From Actinomycetes bacterium (GTDB taxonomy: Bacteria > Actinomycetota > Acidimicrobiia > Acidimicrobiales > Ilumatobacteraceae): a stretch of 64,000 nucleotides of DNA. Under the pieces are notes generated by a model. The model did not search any database, was not told the DNA's origin, and saw only the letters and a program-made list of their open reading frames with translations. Shown here in pieces: positions 16,933-25,610 of the stretch. Location of the stretch: positions 1 to 64,000 of the forward strand of contig JANYDH010000083.1 in the NCBI GenBank assembly GCA_025359865.1. Reading direction: 5' to 3'. Numbering within the stretch: the stretch's first letter is position 1; each line of letters opens with the position of its first letter. A program made the translations under genes and the position numbers.

Positions 16933-17005
16933 TGCCCCCCCTGGGGCTCGAACCCAGAACCAACGGATTAAAAGTCCGGTGCTCTAACCATTGAGCTAGA
17001 GGGGC
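16933..17005 (-). tRNA. tRNA-Lys (anticodon TTT)
   Basis: On the minus strand a 73-base cloverleaf starts with GCCCCTC and ends GGGGGGC plus discriminator A. The D-arm is TAGCTCAATGGTTAGAGC, the anticodon loop CTTTTAA gives TTT (Lys), and the T-arm has GGTTCGAGCC. One G-U pair is present in the acceptor stem. The CCA end is not fully encoded (CCG follows the discriminator), so the tail must be added. Confidence 0.95.
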
Positions 17006-17103
17006 GGGCGCGCAAGAGAACTCACCCGAATACCCGCCAGGATAGGCCTTGGTGGGCCGCGTCGGTGCCAACCAATACGATCACGCGCCTCAGAGAGGAA
17101 CTC

Positions 17104-18330
17104 ATGGCTCGTCGTGGATCGGTCACCCAGGTAGTGTTGCTGTCGGGGTTGCTCGCAACGGTCGGTGCCGCCTGCTCCGACAGATCGGCTCCGACGGCTG
17201 CGGACGCCTCCGCCGGCACGGGCACTGCTGTCTCTGCGACATCGTCTACGTCTACGTCTACGTCTACAACCACGACAACCACGACAACCACGACAACCAC
17301 GACAACCACGACAACCACGACAACCACGACAACGACACCCACCACCACCACAACCACGACACCAGCGACTACTTCCACGACAGCACCGACCCCTGGGTTC
17401 TCCCTTCCCCTACCCAATGGGCCGTTTGCCGTCGGGGTGGTCGACGTGCCGCTGGCGAACACCGTCGCCTACTTCCCGGCCCGACCAGATAGCGGAGTGG
17501 GGCACCGTCCCTACATCGATGCGGTGACGGCTGCCGGATTTGGGCTGTCACCGGAGGTGTTGAACCAGATCGAGACAACTGCGCTGGTGGGTGCGGCTCC
17601 GGCATCATCCACCGAGCGACGCCCCGTCGTCGTGCTCACGCCCGGGTTTCGTTCGGTGATCGCCCTGTCGACGTCGCTCGCTGAACAACTCGCCAGCCAC
17701 GGCTTCGTCGTGATCGCCGCTCAGACTGACGTGGTCACGGAAACCTCCCACCAACGAGCGACCGACGACGACCGATCGAAACGGTTCGCCCAACTCGCGG
17801 ACATTCTCGACGGACTCGACGATCCTGTGCTGGCCGCACTCGTCGGCCCGCTCGATCTGGCTAGCGTCGCGGTGGGCGGGCATTCGTGGGCTGGCTCGAT
17901 CGCCTTCAACACGAGTCTGAACGACACCCGCATCGCGGCCGTGTTCGACCTCGACGGCAGCCTGTTCGGCGCGGCGGGAACAACACCCCCAGAGGTGCCT
18001 GCACTGTTGCTGGTGACACTCGGCGGGCCCGGTCCGGATGCTGTGCTCAGAGCGTTGACGCCGCGCTCTCCCCGCATGGTCGCTGTCGGGTTGGTCGGCG
18101 CGCTCCATTTCGATGTAACCGATGCCGCGTCCATCGCGCCATTGCTCGGCGCTTCTCCCGCATCTATCGGACTCGGGTCGATCGGACCGGAAGGAACGAC
18201 CGACACATCGACCATCGTGTTGCGATTCCTCGAGGCTGCGCTCAGCTCGTCACCGCGCCTCGCCACCGGCGCCGAGCTGGTCGCCGGGCTACCGGCTGCG
18301 ACGGCAGATCCTTTCGCCAACGCAACCTGA
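17104..18330 (+). CDS. Thr-rich lipoprotein with alpha/beta-hydrolase domain
   Basis: This exported protein of 408 residues has a signal peptide ending in the lipobox VGAAC (Cys 24), then a linker dominated by threonine. The linker is encoded by a 9-bp tandem repeat (ACAACCACG) around 17264-17330. Residues ~110-400 look like an alpha/beta hydrolase of the chlorophyllase/PAF-acetylhydrolase/dienelactone-hydrolase type. VVVLTPGFRS forms the oxyanion strand, GGHSWAGSIAF contains the nucleophile Ser 261, an Asp lies in FDLDGS, and a likely His in LHFDVTDA. The ATG at 17104 is chosen over 17065 because GAGAGGAA precedes it. Substrate unknown; an ester or amide at the cell surface is plausible. Confidence 0.82.
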   Translation: MARRGSVTQVVLLSGLLATVGAACSDRSAPTAADASAGTGTAVSATSSTSTSTSTTTTTTTTTTTTTTTTTTTTTTTTPTTTTTTTPATTSTTAPTPGFSLPLPNGPFAVGVVDVPLANTVAYFPARPDSGVGHRPYIDAVTAAGFGLSPEVLNQIETTALVGAAPASSTERRPVVVLTPGFRSVIALSTSLAEQLASHGFVVIAAQTDVVTETSHQRATDDDRSKRFAQLADILDGLDDPVLAALVGPLDLASVAVGGHSWAGSIAFNTSLNDTRIAAVFDLDGSLFGAAGTTPPEVPALLLVTLGGPGPDAVLRALTPRSPRMVAVGLVGALHFDVTDAASIAPLLGASPASIGLGSIGPEGTTDTSTIVLRFLEAALSSSPRLATGAELVAGLPAATADPFANAT

Positions 18331-18436
18331 TCCCGACGACATTCCTGATCCAACGTCGAACTGCTGCTCAACTGAGACGCAGTTCGGGACCAAGGTCTAT
18401 TGCCCCTGCACCGAATGTGGTGCATCGTTGACCGTG

Positions 18437-19561
18437 ATGGAGCAACCTCCTGCTGGTTTTCCAACTACTGCTTTTCCAACTCGGTGGTGGACCACGTTGG
18501 CCGATGGGCGGGTGCAGTGCGACGTATGTCCGCGCCGATGCAAGTTGCACGAGGGCCAGCACGGGCTGTGTTTCGTCCGAGCCCGCCAACACGACGAGAT
18601 CGTGCTCACCACCTATGGACGGTCCAGTGGGTTCTGTGTCGACCCGATCGAAAAGAAGCCGCTCAATCACTTCCTCCCCGGAACCTCGGTTCTGTCGTTC
18701 GGTACCGCCGGTTGCAACCTTGCCTGCCGGTTCTGCCAGAACTGGGACATCTCCAAGAGTCGAGAGATCGACACCTTGGCCGACGCGGCAAGCCCCGAGA
18801 AGATTGCACGGTCGGCAGCCGAGCACGGTTGCGACAGCGTCGCGTTCACCTACAACGATCCGGTGATCTTTGTGGAATATGCCGCAGATGTCGCCGATGC
18901 CTGCCATTCTGCCGGCATCCGCACCGTCGCTGTCAGCGCTGGCTACGTGTGCGACGGGCCGCGTGAGGAGCTGTTTTCGCGGGTGGATGCGGCCAACATC
19001 GATCTCAAAGCGTTCACGGAGGACTTCTACCAGCGTGTGTGCGGGGGGCATCTGCAACCCGTTCTCGACACACTCGAGTGGCTGGTCGCGCATCACGTCT
19101 GGCTCGAAGTGACCACATTGCTCATCCCCGGCCTGAACGACTCGGATGCCGAACTCGATGTGATGTCGTCCTGGCTCGTCGGACACCTCGGGCCGGACGT
19201 TCCGCTGCACTTCACCGCCTTTCATCCCGACTTCAAGATGCTCGATGTACCGGCCACCCCATCGGCCACGCTCACCCATGCTCGACGAATCGCGATGGGC
19301 AATGGACTGAAGTACGTGTACACCGGCAACGTCCACGACATCGGAGGTGGCACGACCTGGTGTCCGGATTGTGGCGCAGCAGCGGTGGAACGTGACTGGT
19401 ACAACATCATCAGCTATCGACTCAGTGGCGACGGACATTGCCGTGCATGTGGGGCCCAGATCGTCGGCGTATTCGACGGGCCCCCCGGCGAATGGGGTCG
19501 GCGGCGCGTTCCGCTGCACCTCGCCTCGGGCGAGGGCGAGGACAAGGACGGCTCGACGTGA
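18437..19561 (+). CDS. amrS: AmmeMemoRadiSam system radical SAM enzyme
   Basis: This radical SAM enzyme has 374 residues. The cluster-binding motif is CNLACRFCQNW (Cx3Cx2C) near residue 95. An N-terminal metal-like cysteine set (CDVCPRRCKLHEGQHGLC) resembles activating-enzyme families. A C-terminal Cys pair set (CPDCG ... CRACG) suggests a zinc ribbon. The NIDLKAF and YTYNDPVIFVEYA-like blocks are typical of the PflA-related AmrS family. ATG 18437 (or GTG 18434) is chosen because the upstream open frame lies inside the previous gene. Its stop overlaps the MEMO1-like gene (GTGA). The system's biochemical role is not established. Confidence 0.92.
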   Translation: MEQPPAGFPTTAFPTRWWTTLADGRVQCDVCPRRCKLHEGQHGLCFVRARQHDEIVLTTYGRSSGFCVDPIEKKPLNHFLPGTSVLSFGTAGCNLACRFCQNWDISKSREIDTLADAASPEKIARSAAEHGCDSVAFTYNDPVIFVEYAADVADACHSAGIRTVAVSAGYVCDGPREELFSRVDAANIDLKAFTEDFYQRVCGGHLQPVLDTLEWLVAHHVWLEVTTLLIPGLNDSDAELDVMSSWLVGHLGPDVPLHFTAFHPDFKMLDVPATPSATLTHARRIAMGNGLKYVYTGNVHDIGGGTTWCPDCGAAAVERDWYNIISYRLSGDGHCRACGAQIVGVFDGPPGEWGRRRVPLHLASGEGEDKDGST

Positions 19562-20406
19562 ACACCGTTCGGCGCCCTGCCGTGTCCGGGCTGTTCTACC
19601 CGGGCGATCCGGCTGAACTCGCCGCCACCATCGACGACATGCTCCGCGCCGTTCCGGCTACCGACGAGACCGCTCCACCCCTTGCGCTGATCGCTCCTCA
19701 TGCTGGCTACCTCTACTCCGGTCCGGTAGCGGCCACCGCCTACGCTCGTCTGCGAGGTTGGGCCGATGCGGTCACACGAGTCGTCGTGGTCGGGCCCGCC
19801 CATCGTGTGCCGGTGAGCGGTCTCGCCCTGTCATCGGCCACGGGATTCGCGACACCCCTCGGAGTAATCCCACTCGACGGGTGCGCGGCGACGACCCTAC
19901 TCGAGCGACCAGGGGTGTACATCGACGACCGCGCTCATGCGCCGGAACACAGCATCGAAGTGCACCTTCCGTTCCTCCAACGGGTGCTCGGTGAAGGTTG
20001 GACACTCGTACCGGTGATTGCCGGAGCAGGAGCCGGGCCCGCTGGAGCCGGGCCCACTGGACCCGCTGGAGCGCCTGGTCCGGAAACCACGGCGCTGCTC
20101 GCCGACGCCCTCGACACACTCTGGGGCACGGCGGGCACGCTCTTCGTGATCTCGACCGACCTCAGCCACTATCACGACGCACTCACTGCTCGCCGTCTCG
20201 ACCGAGCTACCGCGCATACCATCGTGGCCGGCGAATGGGAGCGACTCGACAGCGACGACGCGTGCGGTGCCGTGCCGGTTCGGTGCGCACTGGAACTGGC
20301 CCGTCGCCACGATGCCCACGTCAAGCTCTTGGATCTCCGCACATCTGGCGATACCGCGGGCCCTCCCGACCGAGTGGTCGGCTACGGAAGCTTCGTCGTC
20401 CGATGA
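19558..20406 (+). CDS. amrB: AmmeMemoRadiSam system protein B (MEMO1 family)
   Basis: This MEMO-like protein of 282 residues opens with RRPAVSGLFYPGDPAEL. It contains the family's metal-like site residues in LIAPHAGYLYSGPVAATAY, AEHSIEVHLPFLQ-type EHSIEVHLPF, and FVISTDLSHYHDAL. The family resembles class III extradiol dioxygenases. A short Gly/Pro-rich insertion near residue 160 is encoded by imperfect repeats (GGAGCCGGGCCC type). The GTG start overlaps the radical SAM stop and its own stop overlaps the AMMECR1 gene (ATGA), so the trio is one transcription unit. Confidence 0.92.
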   Translation: MNTVRRPAVSGLFYPGDPAELAATIDDMLRAVPATDETAPPLALIAPHAGYLYSGPVAATAYARLRGWADAVTRVVVVGPAHRVPVSGLALSSATGFATPLGVIPLDGCAATTLLERPGVYIDDRAHAPEHSIEVHLPFLQRVLGEGWTLVPVIAGAGAGPAGAGPTGPAGAPGPETTALLADALDTLWGTAGTLFVISTDLSHYHDALTARRLDRATAHTIVAGEWERLDSDDACGAVPVRCALELARRHDAHVKLLDLRTSGDTAGPPDRVVGYGSFVVR

Positions 20407-20984
20407 GCCACAACCAGTTGAGCCACGACCAGTTGAGTACCGGCGAGCTACAGCTGCTCGTCGACGTGGCCGAACAATCCATCCGGCTCGCCGTCATCGA
20501 GCACAAAGTCCGGGTCCCCGAGCCCGCCGCCTACCCCCTCGCACTTCGTGAACCTGGCGCCGCGTTCGTCACCTTGCGCCAAGCGGGTCGGCTGATGGGA
20601 TGCATCGGCACGTTTGCTGCGACAAGTCCGCTCGTTATCACGGTGGCCGACCGGGCCAGGGCAGCGGCACTCGCCGATCCCCGCTTCGTCAACATTCGGC
20701 CCGACGATGTTGCTGACCTCGATGTCTCGATATCGGTTCTGTCGGCGATGGTGCCCCTCGAGGTGGCCGGGTATGAGGAACTGCTTGCCTGCGTCCGACC
20801 CGGCGTCGATGGACTGTTGGTCGAAGCCGGCCGACTCGGTGCGACATTTCTCCCGTCGGTGTGGGATGAACTGACGGAGCCAGCTGTGTTCGTCGAAGCC
20901 TTGTGGCGTAAGGCGCGACTCGTCCCGAGGGCGTGGCCCGCAGGCACACGCGTGTCGCGTTACACCGCGCAACACCGAGGGTGA
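20403..20984 (+). CDS. amrA: AmmeMemoRadiSam system protein A (AMMECR1 domain)
   Basis: This 193-residue AMMECR1-domain protein contains the diagnostic LMGCIGTF (canonical LRGCIG), followed by DPRFVNIRPDDVADLDVSISVLS and a C-terminal TFLPSVWDEL. The ATG at 20403 overlaps the upstream stop. It is the third gene of the AmmeMemoRadiSam set. AMMECR1 domains lack a demonstrated bacterial activity, so the substrate of this set is open. Confidence 0.92.
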   Translation: MSHNQLSHDQLSTGELQLLVDVAEQSIRLAVIEHKVRVPEPAAYPLALREPGAAFVTLRQAGRLMGCIGTFAATSPLVITVADRARAAALADPRFVNIRPDDVADLDVSISVLSAMVPLEVAGYEELLACVRPGVDGLLVEAGRLGATFLPSVWDELTEPAVFVEALWRKARLVPRAWPAGTRVSRYTAQHRG

Positions 20985-21033
20985 GCGATCAACGCTGCGG
21001 AATGCGAACCGTCCGCCAGGGGTTATACAGCGT

Positions 21034-21411
21034 ATGTCAGTGGAAGATCTCACCCGTGCCGGATTCAGTGCGTTGAACCGGGTGATCGCCCCTTTGGTCA
21101 AGCATGGCTTCGGGTCGCCGTTTCCAGTAGGTCTCGGTGCTGTCGTGCTCGAAACCACGGGGCGGCGCAGCGGCGCGCAGCGCGAGGTGCCGTTGCTCGC
21201 TGGACGAGTCGGCGACACGGTGATCGTCACCACGGTCCGCCAGCGGTCATCGTGGGTGCGCAATCTTGAGGCATCTCCGCTGGCGGCGGTGTGGATGAAC
21301 GGAACGAGTCGCTCGGCAACGGCCCAGTTGAGTAAGTTGCCAGGTCTGCATGTGGCCGTGTTGAAGCTCTCGGAGACCACAGCGCCAACCGAGGCTGCTC
21401 CCGGCGCATAG
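21034..21411 (+). CDS. Ddn-like deazaflavin (F420)-dependent nitroreductase family protein
   Basis: This small (125-residue) split-barrel protein of the Ddn/Rv3547 family uses coenzyme F420H2 to reduce quinones or nitro compounds. The signature VLETTGRRSGAQREVPLLAG and SSWVRNLEASPLAAVW (canonical W-xNL-A-P) is clear. The C-terminus is slightly shorter than in M. tuberculosis Ddn and lacks a long acidic tail. It stands alone between the AmmeMemoRadiSam operon and a sensor kinase. F420 synthesis genes are not in the window. The substrate is unknown. Confidence 0.88.
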   Translation: MSVEDLTRAGFSALNRVIAPLVKHGFGSPFPVGLGAVVLETTGRRSGAQREVPLLAGRVGDTVIVTTVRQRSSWVRNLEASPLAAVWMNGTSRSATAQLSKLPGLHVAVLKLSETTAPTEAAPGA

Positions 21412-21440
21412 AGTGCTCGCGGCAGCGCTACTGCTCAGCA

Positions 21441-23627
21441 ATGAGAAAGGTGATCGTGATCCGAATCGAGCGCGAGGTGCTGCTGCAGCTGGCTGAGGTA
21501 TTCGCGTCCGCGAGTTCGAACGACAGCATCGCTCGCGTGATCGACGTGTACGACACGTTGCATCAGACCGTCGGCGCGTCGACCGATGATTCCTCCTCGC
21601 TACTCGAGTTGGTCGAGGCGCTCGTGTCGAACCTACTGGAGCTGCAACTCGGTGTCGATGAGGTCAGAGCAGGTGCAACTGTCACCTCCTCAGCACTCGC
21701 TACCGAACAGCGTCGACTGAAGTCACTGCTCGACACCGCTCCGTACGGCATCATCGCGTTCGATCGCAACAAGTCGGTCATTTTCGCCAACGATGCCGCC
21801 TTTCGTCTGTCCCGAAGGTTCACCCCAGACTGGACGGAGGATGACCCGTCAGCATCGATCGGCATAGTCGACCAGGAAGATCACGCGTTACCGCGTTGGA
21901 GTGCTGCGCTGGACGAGTCAGCCGAAACCGGGCGGTCCGTGCACGGACGACTCACCGGAGTGGAACTGCCAGACGGGCGCACATCGTGGATTCGCGCCAG
22001 CTCATCGCCGCTGCGCGACGAGCATGGTCAGCTCAGCGGCGCGGTCGCCACGTTCGACGACGTCACCGAGCAAGTCGAGCTACAGACAAGAATGGCCCAG
22101 AGCGCCGACCTGCTCCGCGCTTCCGAGCGAGTCTCCGGTATCGGTAGTTGGGAACTCGACGAGGACTCGCTCGTGATCGCCTGGAGCGACGGCGTCTACC
22201 GCTTGATCGGTGTCACCCTGGGCGAAACTTTGGACCCGGATGCGTACTCCCGACACGTCCACCCGGACGACCGCGACCGAGTCTTCGCCGCCGTGGCCCA
22301 AGGCATCTCCACCCGCTCTGCAGTGTCGATCCGCCACCGGTTGATCCGACAAGACGGCACGCCTCTGGTCGTGGCGCTCATGGGCGAGCCACCGGACGAC
22401 GCGACGCTTCGGACAAAGCTGATCGGCACCGTGCGCGACATCACCGCCGAGGTCGACGAACAACATCGGTTGCAGCGCGTACAGCAATTGGACAGCATCG
22501 GGCGGCTGGCCGGCGGCATCGCTCATGATCTGAACAACCTACTCACGGTACTCCGCGGACACTCGGAGATATTGTCAGACATCGTCACCGGTGCTGGCCG
22601 TGACAACATCGCTGCAATTCGTCGCGCCACCGACAGCGCTGCGACGTTGACCCGTCAACTACTCGACGTTGGTCGGCGCCAGGTTCTGCAGCCGACTGGG
22701 ATCGACATCAACTCCATGGTCGAATCCCATCGATCTACATGCCGACGGCTGCTACCCGATGCTGTTACCTTCACCATTGAATTGGCAGATGACCTTCCTA
22801 TGGTGAGGATGGATGCTGGCAAGCTCGATCAGGTAATGCTCAACGTGATGCTCAGCGCCGCCGATGCGGTCGGGGCAAGCGGCTCGGTCATCATTCGGAC
22901 TGCGCTCATCACCGTCACAGACGAGGCGACACAACGCACTCTGCACGACCCCGCGCTGTTGGCCGGTCAGCACGTGTGCGTGAGCATCAATGACGACGGG
23001 GCCGGCATTCCACCCGATGTGCTCGAGCGCGTGTTCGAACCGTTCTTCACCACCAAGCCGCATGGCCAGGGAACCGGACTCGGCCTGTCCACCTCGTACG
23101 GAATCATGCAACAATCCGGTGGTCATCTGGCGTTGTCCAGCCAGGTCGGAGTCGGCACCACGGTCCAGATCTACCTTCCGGCGACCGACGAGGCACCTCG
23201 GGCAACCGCTGAGTCGACCACCGCTCACCGAGTAGCCGCCTCACCCCAGTGCGCGAACGTGCTGGTGGTGGAGGACACCGCAGCCGTTCGTGAGCTCACC
23301 GTTGCAGCGCTGGAACAATCCGGTTACCGGGTCTTCGCAGCTGTGGATGGCATCAACGGCGTAGCTGTGGCCGCAGCCTGCCCGGAACATCTCGACCTGC
23401 TGATCACCGACGTGTCGATGCCTGGATTCGGCGGCCACGAGTTGGCCACCGCTCTGACGACAACACGCCCCGGGATCCGGGTCCTGTACATGTCGGGCTA
23501 CACGGAGGACTCAGTGGTGTTGCAAGGCATCGCTCAGGCCGGAATCAGCTTCCTCGCCAAGCCCTTCACCGTAAGCGAACTGATCGCCAAAGTGGTCGAG
23601 GTGCTCGCCGATCAGCCCGCCGGCTGA
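21441..23627 (+). CDS. hybrid PAS sensor histidine kinase with C-terminal receiver
   Basis: This 728-residue cytosolic hybrid kinase contains a short N-terminal helical region, then a PAS domain (LKSLLDTAPYGIIAFDRNKS, ~95-215) and a second PAS fold (ERVSGIGSWELDEDS, ~225-340). HisKA follows with phospho-acceptor His in RLAGGIAHDLNNLLTVLRGH near residue 360. Then come an ATPase domain with DDGAGIPPDVLERVFEPFFTT and GTGLGLSTSYGI, and a receiver domain (LVVEDTAAVREL; Asp in LLITDVSMPG near residue 655). The NtrB-like GGIAHDLNN box is typical of hybrid kinases. No separate DNA-binding partner is adjacent. Confidence 0.93.
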   Translation: MRKVIVIRIEREVLLQLAEVFASASSNDSIARVIDVYDTLHQTVGASTDDSSSLLELVEALVSNLLELQLGVDEVRAGATVTSSALATEQRRLKSLLDTAPYGIIAFDRNKSVIFANDAAFRLSRRFTPDWTEDDPSASIGIVDQEDHALPRWSAALDESAETGRSVHGRLTGVELPDGRTSWIRASSSPLRDEHGQLSGAVATFDDVTEQVELQTRMAQSADLLRASERVSGIGSWELDEDSLVIAWSDGVYRLIGVTLGETLDPDAYSRHVHPDDRDRVFAAVAQGISTRSAVSIRHRLIRQDGTPLVVALMGEPPDDATLRTKLIGTVRDITAEVDEQHRLQRVQQLDSIGRLAGGIAHDLNNLLTVLRGHSEILSDIVTGAGRDNIAAIRRATDSAATLTRQLLDVGRRQVLQPTGIDINSMVESHRSTCRRLLPDAVTFTIELADDLPMVRMDAGKLDQVMLNVMLSAADAVGASGSVIIRTALITVTDEATQRTLHDPALLAGQHVCVSINDDGAGIPPDVLERVFEPFFTTKPHGQGTGLGLSTSYGIMQQSGGHLALSSQVGVGTTVQIYLPATDEAPRATAESTTAHRVAASPQCANVLVVEDTAAVRELTVAALEQSGYRVFAAVDGINGVAVAAACPEHLDLLITDVSMPGFGGHELATALTTTRPGIRVLYMSGYTEDSVVLQGIAQAGISFLAKPFTVSELIAKVVEVLADQPAG

Positions 23628-23630
23628 CAC

Positions 23631-24890
23631 TCAGCCTGGCCGCGGTACACGGTGCGAGAGCACGCCACGCTCATCGAGAGCAGCGATGTGCGCCTCGTCA
23701 AGACCGAGCAATTCGCGCAGTACCTCGTGGTTGTCCTCGCCGCGGTATCGCGGCTCGCCGCGCACACCCACCTCCGCGCCGGCGAACCGCCACGGCGCAT
23801 TGGGGATCCGCACATGCCCGCCGCCGCGGTCACTCACCGAGACCACCACATCGCGGGCCTCGGCCCATTCGGTGTCGCAGATCTCGCGGACAGTGCGCAA
23901 CATCCCGGTAGCCAGACCATGAGCGGCAAGCACCTCCTCGAACGTGACCGGATCGGTCACCGTGGCCGCCCATTCCTGCATCACATCGATCAACGCGGGA
24001 AGGTTGGCAAGCCTGCTCGGAACATCAACGAACCGCGGATCCGAAGCCAACTCGGGTTTGCCTATCGCGGCGATGTAGCGATCGAAGGTACCCCGCTCGG
24101 CCGGATGGCCACTGACGACAACGGTCTCACCGTTGGCCACGGTCAACACCGGGTAGTCGCCGGGCTGAAAGCTGCGGATCCAGTCAGCTTCGAGCGGCCC
24201 GTCCCACAGGTGATCGTGGACGTGCTCGTTCACGTAGAGCATCGTTTGTGCCATGGAGATATCGATCCAGTCGCCTCGCCCCGTGCGCTCGCGTTTGAAC
24301 AGCGCCGCCAGAATCCCGCTTGCGCATTCGAGTGAGGTGTAAACGTCGGCATGACTGTGCGGATCGTTCGCGTAGTGGGTGATACCCGTAGACCTCGCCC
24401 TGGCATCACCCTGAGCTTTGGTGACACCAGTCTCGGCACCCACCACCGGCGCATAGGCCCGGCGGTGCACCCACGGGCCGGTCTGCCCATACCCACTGAT
24501 TGACGCGTAGACGATCCGGGGATGAATGGCTGAAACCGCCTCATAGCCAAGGCCCATCCGCTCCATCACGCCAGGCCGGAAGTTCTCGACCAACACATCG
24601 CACTGCTCAGCGAGTTGCAGCAGTACCTGCCTTCCTTCTGGCTTGGCCATGTCCAGGCTGACGTTGCGTTTTCCGGTGTTCTGCTGGATGAAATAGCTCG
24701 CCAAACTGTTCACCCGCGGATTCGCGAACCTGGTCATGTCGCCATCGGGCGGCTCGACCTTGATCACGTCGGCACCGAGGTCGCACAACATCCGCGTGCA
24801 ATGCGGCCCGCTGAGCACTCGTGTCAGATCGAGCACCCGGATGCCATCCAACGGGCGTGGGCGGCGGGCGGCGGACGGTTCCGAATCCAT
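23631..24890 (-). CDS. CaiB/BaiF-family CoA transferase (class III)
   Basis: This is a class III (family III) acyl-CoA transferase of 419 residues. It opens RPRPLDGIRVLDLTRVLSG-like, followed by GPHCTRMLCDLGADVIKVEPP, KRNVSLDMAKPEGR, LVENFRPGVMERMGLGYEA and SGYGQTGPW, then GRGDWIDISMAQTML. All are family hallmarks. ATG 24890 gives the usual length. The longer open frame to 25139 would translate through a dispersed repeat and is rejected. A perfect palindrome lies about 50 bp upstream (24940-24956). The acyl substrate and CoA donor are unknown. Confidence 0.92.
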   Translation of the reverse strand: MDSEPSAARRPRPLDGIRVLDLTRVLSGPHCTRMLCDLGADVIKVEPPDGDMTRFANPRVNSLASYFIQQNTGKRNVSLDMAKPEGRQVLLQLAEQCDVLVENFRPGVMERMGLGYEAVSAIHPRIVYASISGYGQTGPWVHRRAYAPVVGAETGVTKAQGDARARSTGITHYANDPHSHADVYTSLECASGILAALFKRERTGRGDWIDISMAQTMLYVNEHVHDHLWDGPLEADWIRSFQPGDYPVLTVANGETVVVSGHPAERGTFDRYIAAIGKPELASDPRFVDVPSRLANLPALIDVMQEWAATVTDPVTFEEVLAAHGLATGMLRTVREICDTEWAEARDVVVSVSDRGGGHVRIPNAPWRFAGAEVGVRGEPRYRGEDNHEVLRELLGLDEAHIAALDERGVLSHRVPRPG

Positions 24891-24939
24891 CGACGCACGG
24901 TACTTCGCCGTCGTCGCCGCAGACCCACCCACGCGCTTT

Positions 24940-24956
24940 CCGTACGTGCCGTACGG
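24940..24956. promoter_or_regulatory. perfect palindrome, candidate operator
   Basis: CCGTACG-TGC-CGTACGG is a perfect 7-bp inverted repeat with a 3-bp centre, about 50 bp upstream of the CoA-transferase start. The size and symmetry suit a TetR- or MarR-type operator. No regulator gene is adjacent, so this is a candidate only. The rest of 24891-25016 shows nothing else. Confidence 0.35.
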
Positions 24957-25016
24957 CGAGCGGCTGACACCTGGTGCGTCCAGGCAGAAGTTCCCTGATG
25001 GTGGAGTGCGTTTGGT

Positions 25017-25180
25017 GGTGGGTTGTTGTGAGCAGGCTGTCACGAAATGTGGGTGGGGTTGGCGGCACCGGGCTGTGCGGGGAGGATCGCGTCGACTTTC
25101 ATGTCGCCAGCCCCGATAACTCGACGCGACTCCTCCCACGACGGCTAGGTCCGGCGGGCGGACTGCCAGACGTCAGTCGT
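25017..25180 (-). repeat. dispersed hairpin repeat element, copy B (one unit, inverted)
   Basis: Copy B of the element is in inverse orientation. It has one 45-bp hairpin (25086-25130: ATCGCGTCGA ... TCGACGCGAC on the plus strand). On the minus strand it is preceded by a divergent left flank (CCGCCCGCCGGACCTAG) and followed by the right flank CGCCAACCCCACC, with a GTTGTTGTGAGCAGGCTGTC block that matches copy C at 34820-34863. The boundaries are approximate. Confidence 0.75.
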
Positions 25181-25261
25181 TCAGCGCGCGGTCTCGGCCC
25201 CTTCCATGGGGGGTCTTCAAGATTTCCTTGCTGATCTTGCCGGGTCGGTCAGCTGCGTGAG

Positions 25262-25575
25262 ACCCCAGCATGGGCCGACTTGTTGAAATTGGAACGCTTC
25301 GCTAGTCGCCGCCAACGACTCTTCACCGGCCCGCTACGCGACGCCGTGATGATGGCCAACACATGGTGCATCTGGCCCGGCTGCCCACGACCCGCCGGAC
25401 ACTGCCAAGCAGACCACCTACTCCCATCGGGACACACCGCGCGAACCAAAACCGGCAAGGGCGGACTAGCGGCAACCCAGGTGACCAACCGCTACAAGCG
25501 GTGTGAAGCGCCAACGACTGAGACACACGCGAACCACCTGGCACTCGCCTCGCGAACTGTCGACCCCGACATTGA
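25262..25575 (+). pseudogene. frameshifted C-terminal piece of a DUF222/HNH endonuclease
   Basis: The first frame reads LFTGPLRDAVMMANTWCIWP then GCPRPAGHCQADHLLPSGHT. This is the HNH core of DUF222/13E12-type endonucleases (C-x-WPGC, then C-x-x-DH), but the N-terminal DUF222 part is missing. The sequence continues to RYKRCEAP, after which the family's tail (TRTTWHSPRELSTPTL) is found in a different frame from GTG 25503. So the gene is truncated at the 5' end and frameshifted near 25500. These elements are often multi-copy in actinobacteria. Confidence 0.6.
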
Positions 25576-25610
25576 ACCTACTTCTGCGGCTGACACCTAG
25601 TGTCACGGAG

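Noticed and set aside
16604-16987. Protein encoded across the hairpin repeats
   Set aside because: The repeated ESRRDPARTA-type peptides only mirror the 72-bp DNA repeat and continue into the tRNA; the DNA symmetry is the better explanation. The same holds for frames at 34506-34908 and 24974-25234.
17049-17492. Asn-His-Asp repeat protein opposite phase to the lipoprotein
   Set aside because: It is the same poly-Thr DNA repeat read in another frame; the Thr frame has a lipobox and a hydrolase domain.
23631-25139. 502-residue version of the CoA transferase
   Set aside because: The extra N-terminal 83 residues translate the dispersed repeat; the family start fits ATG 24890.
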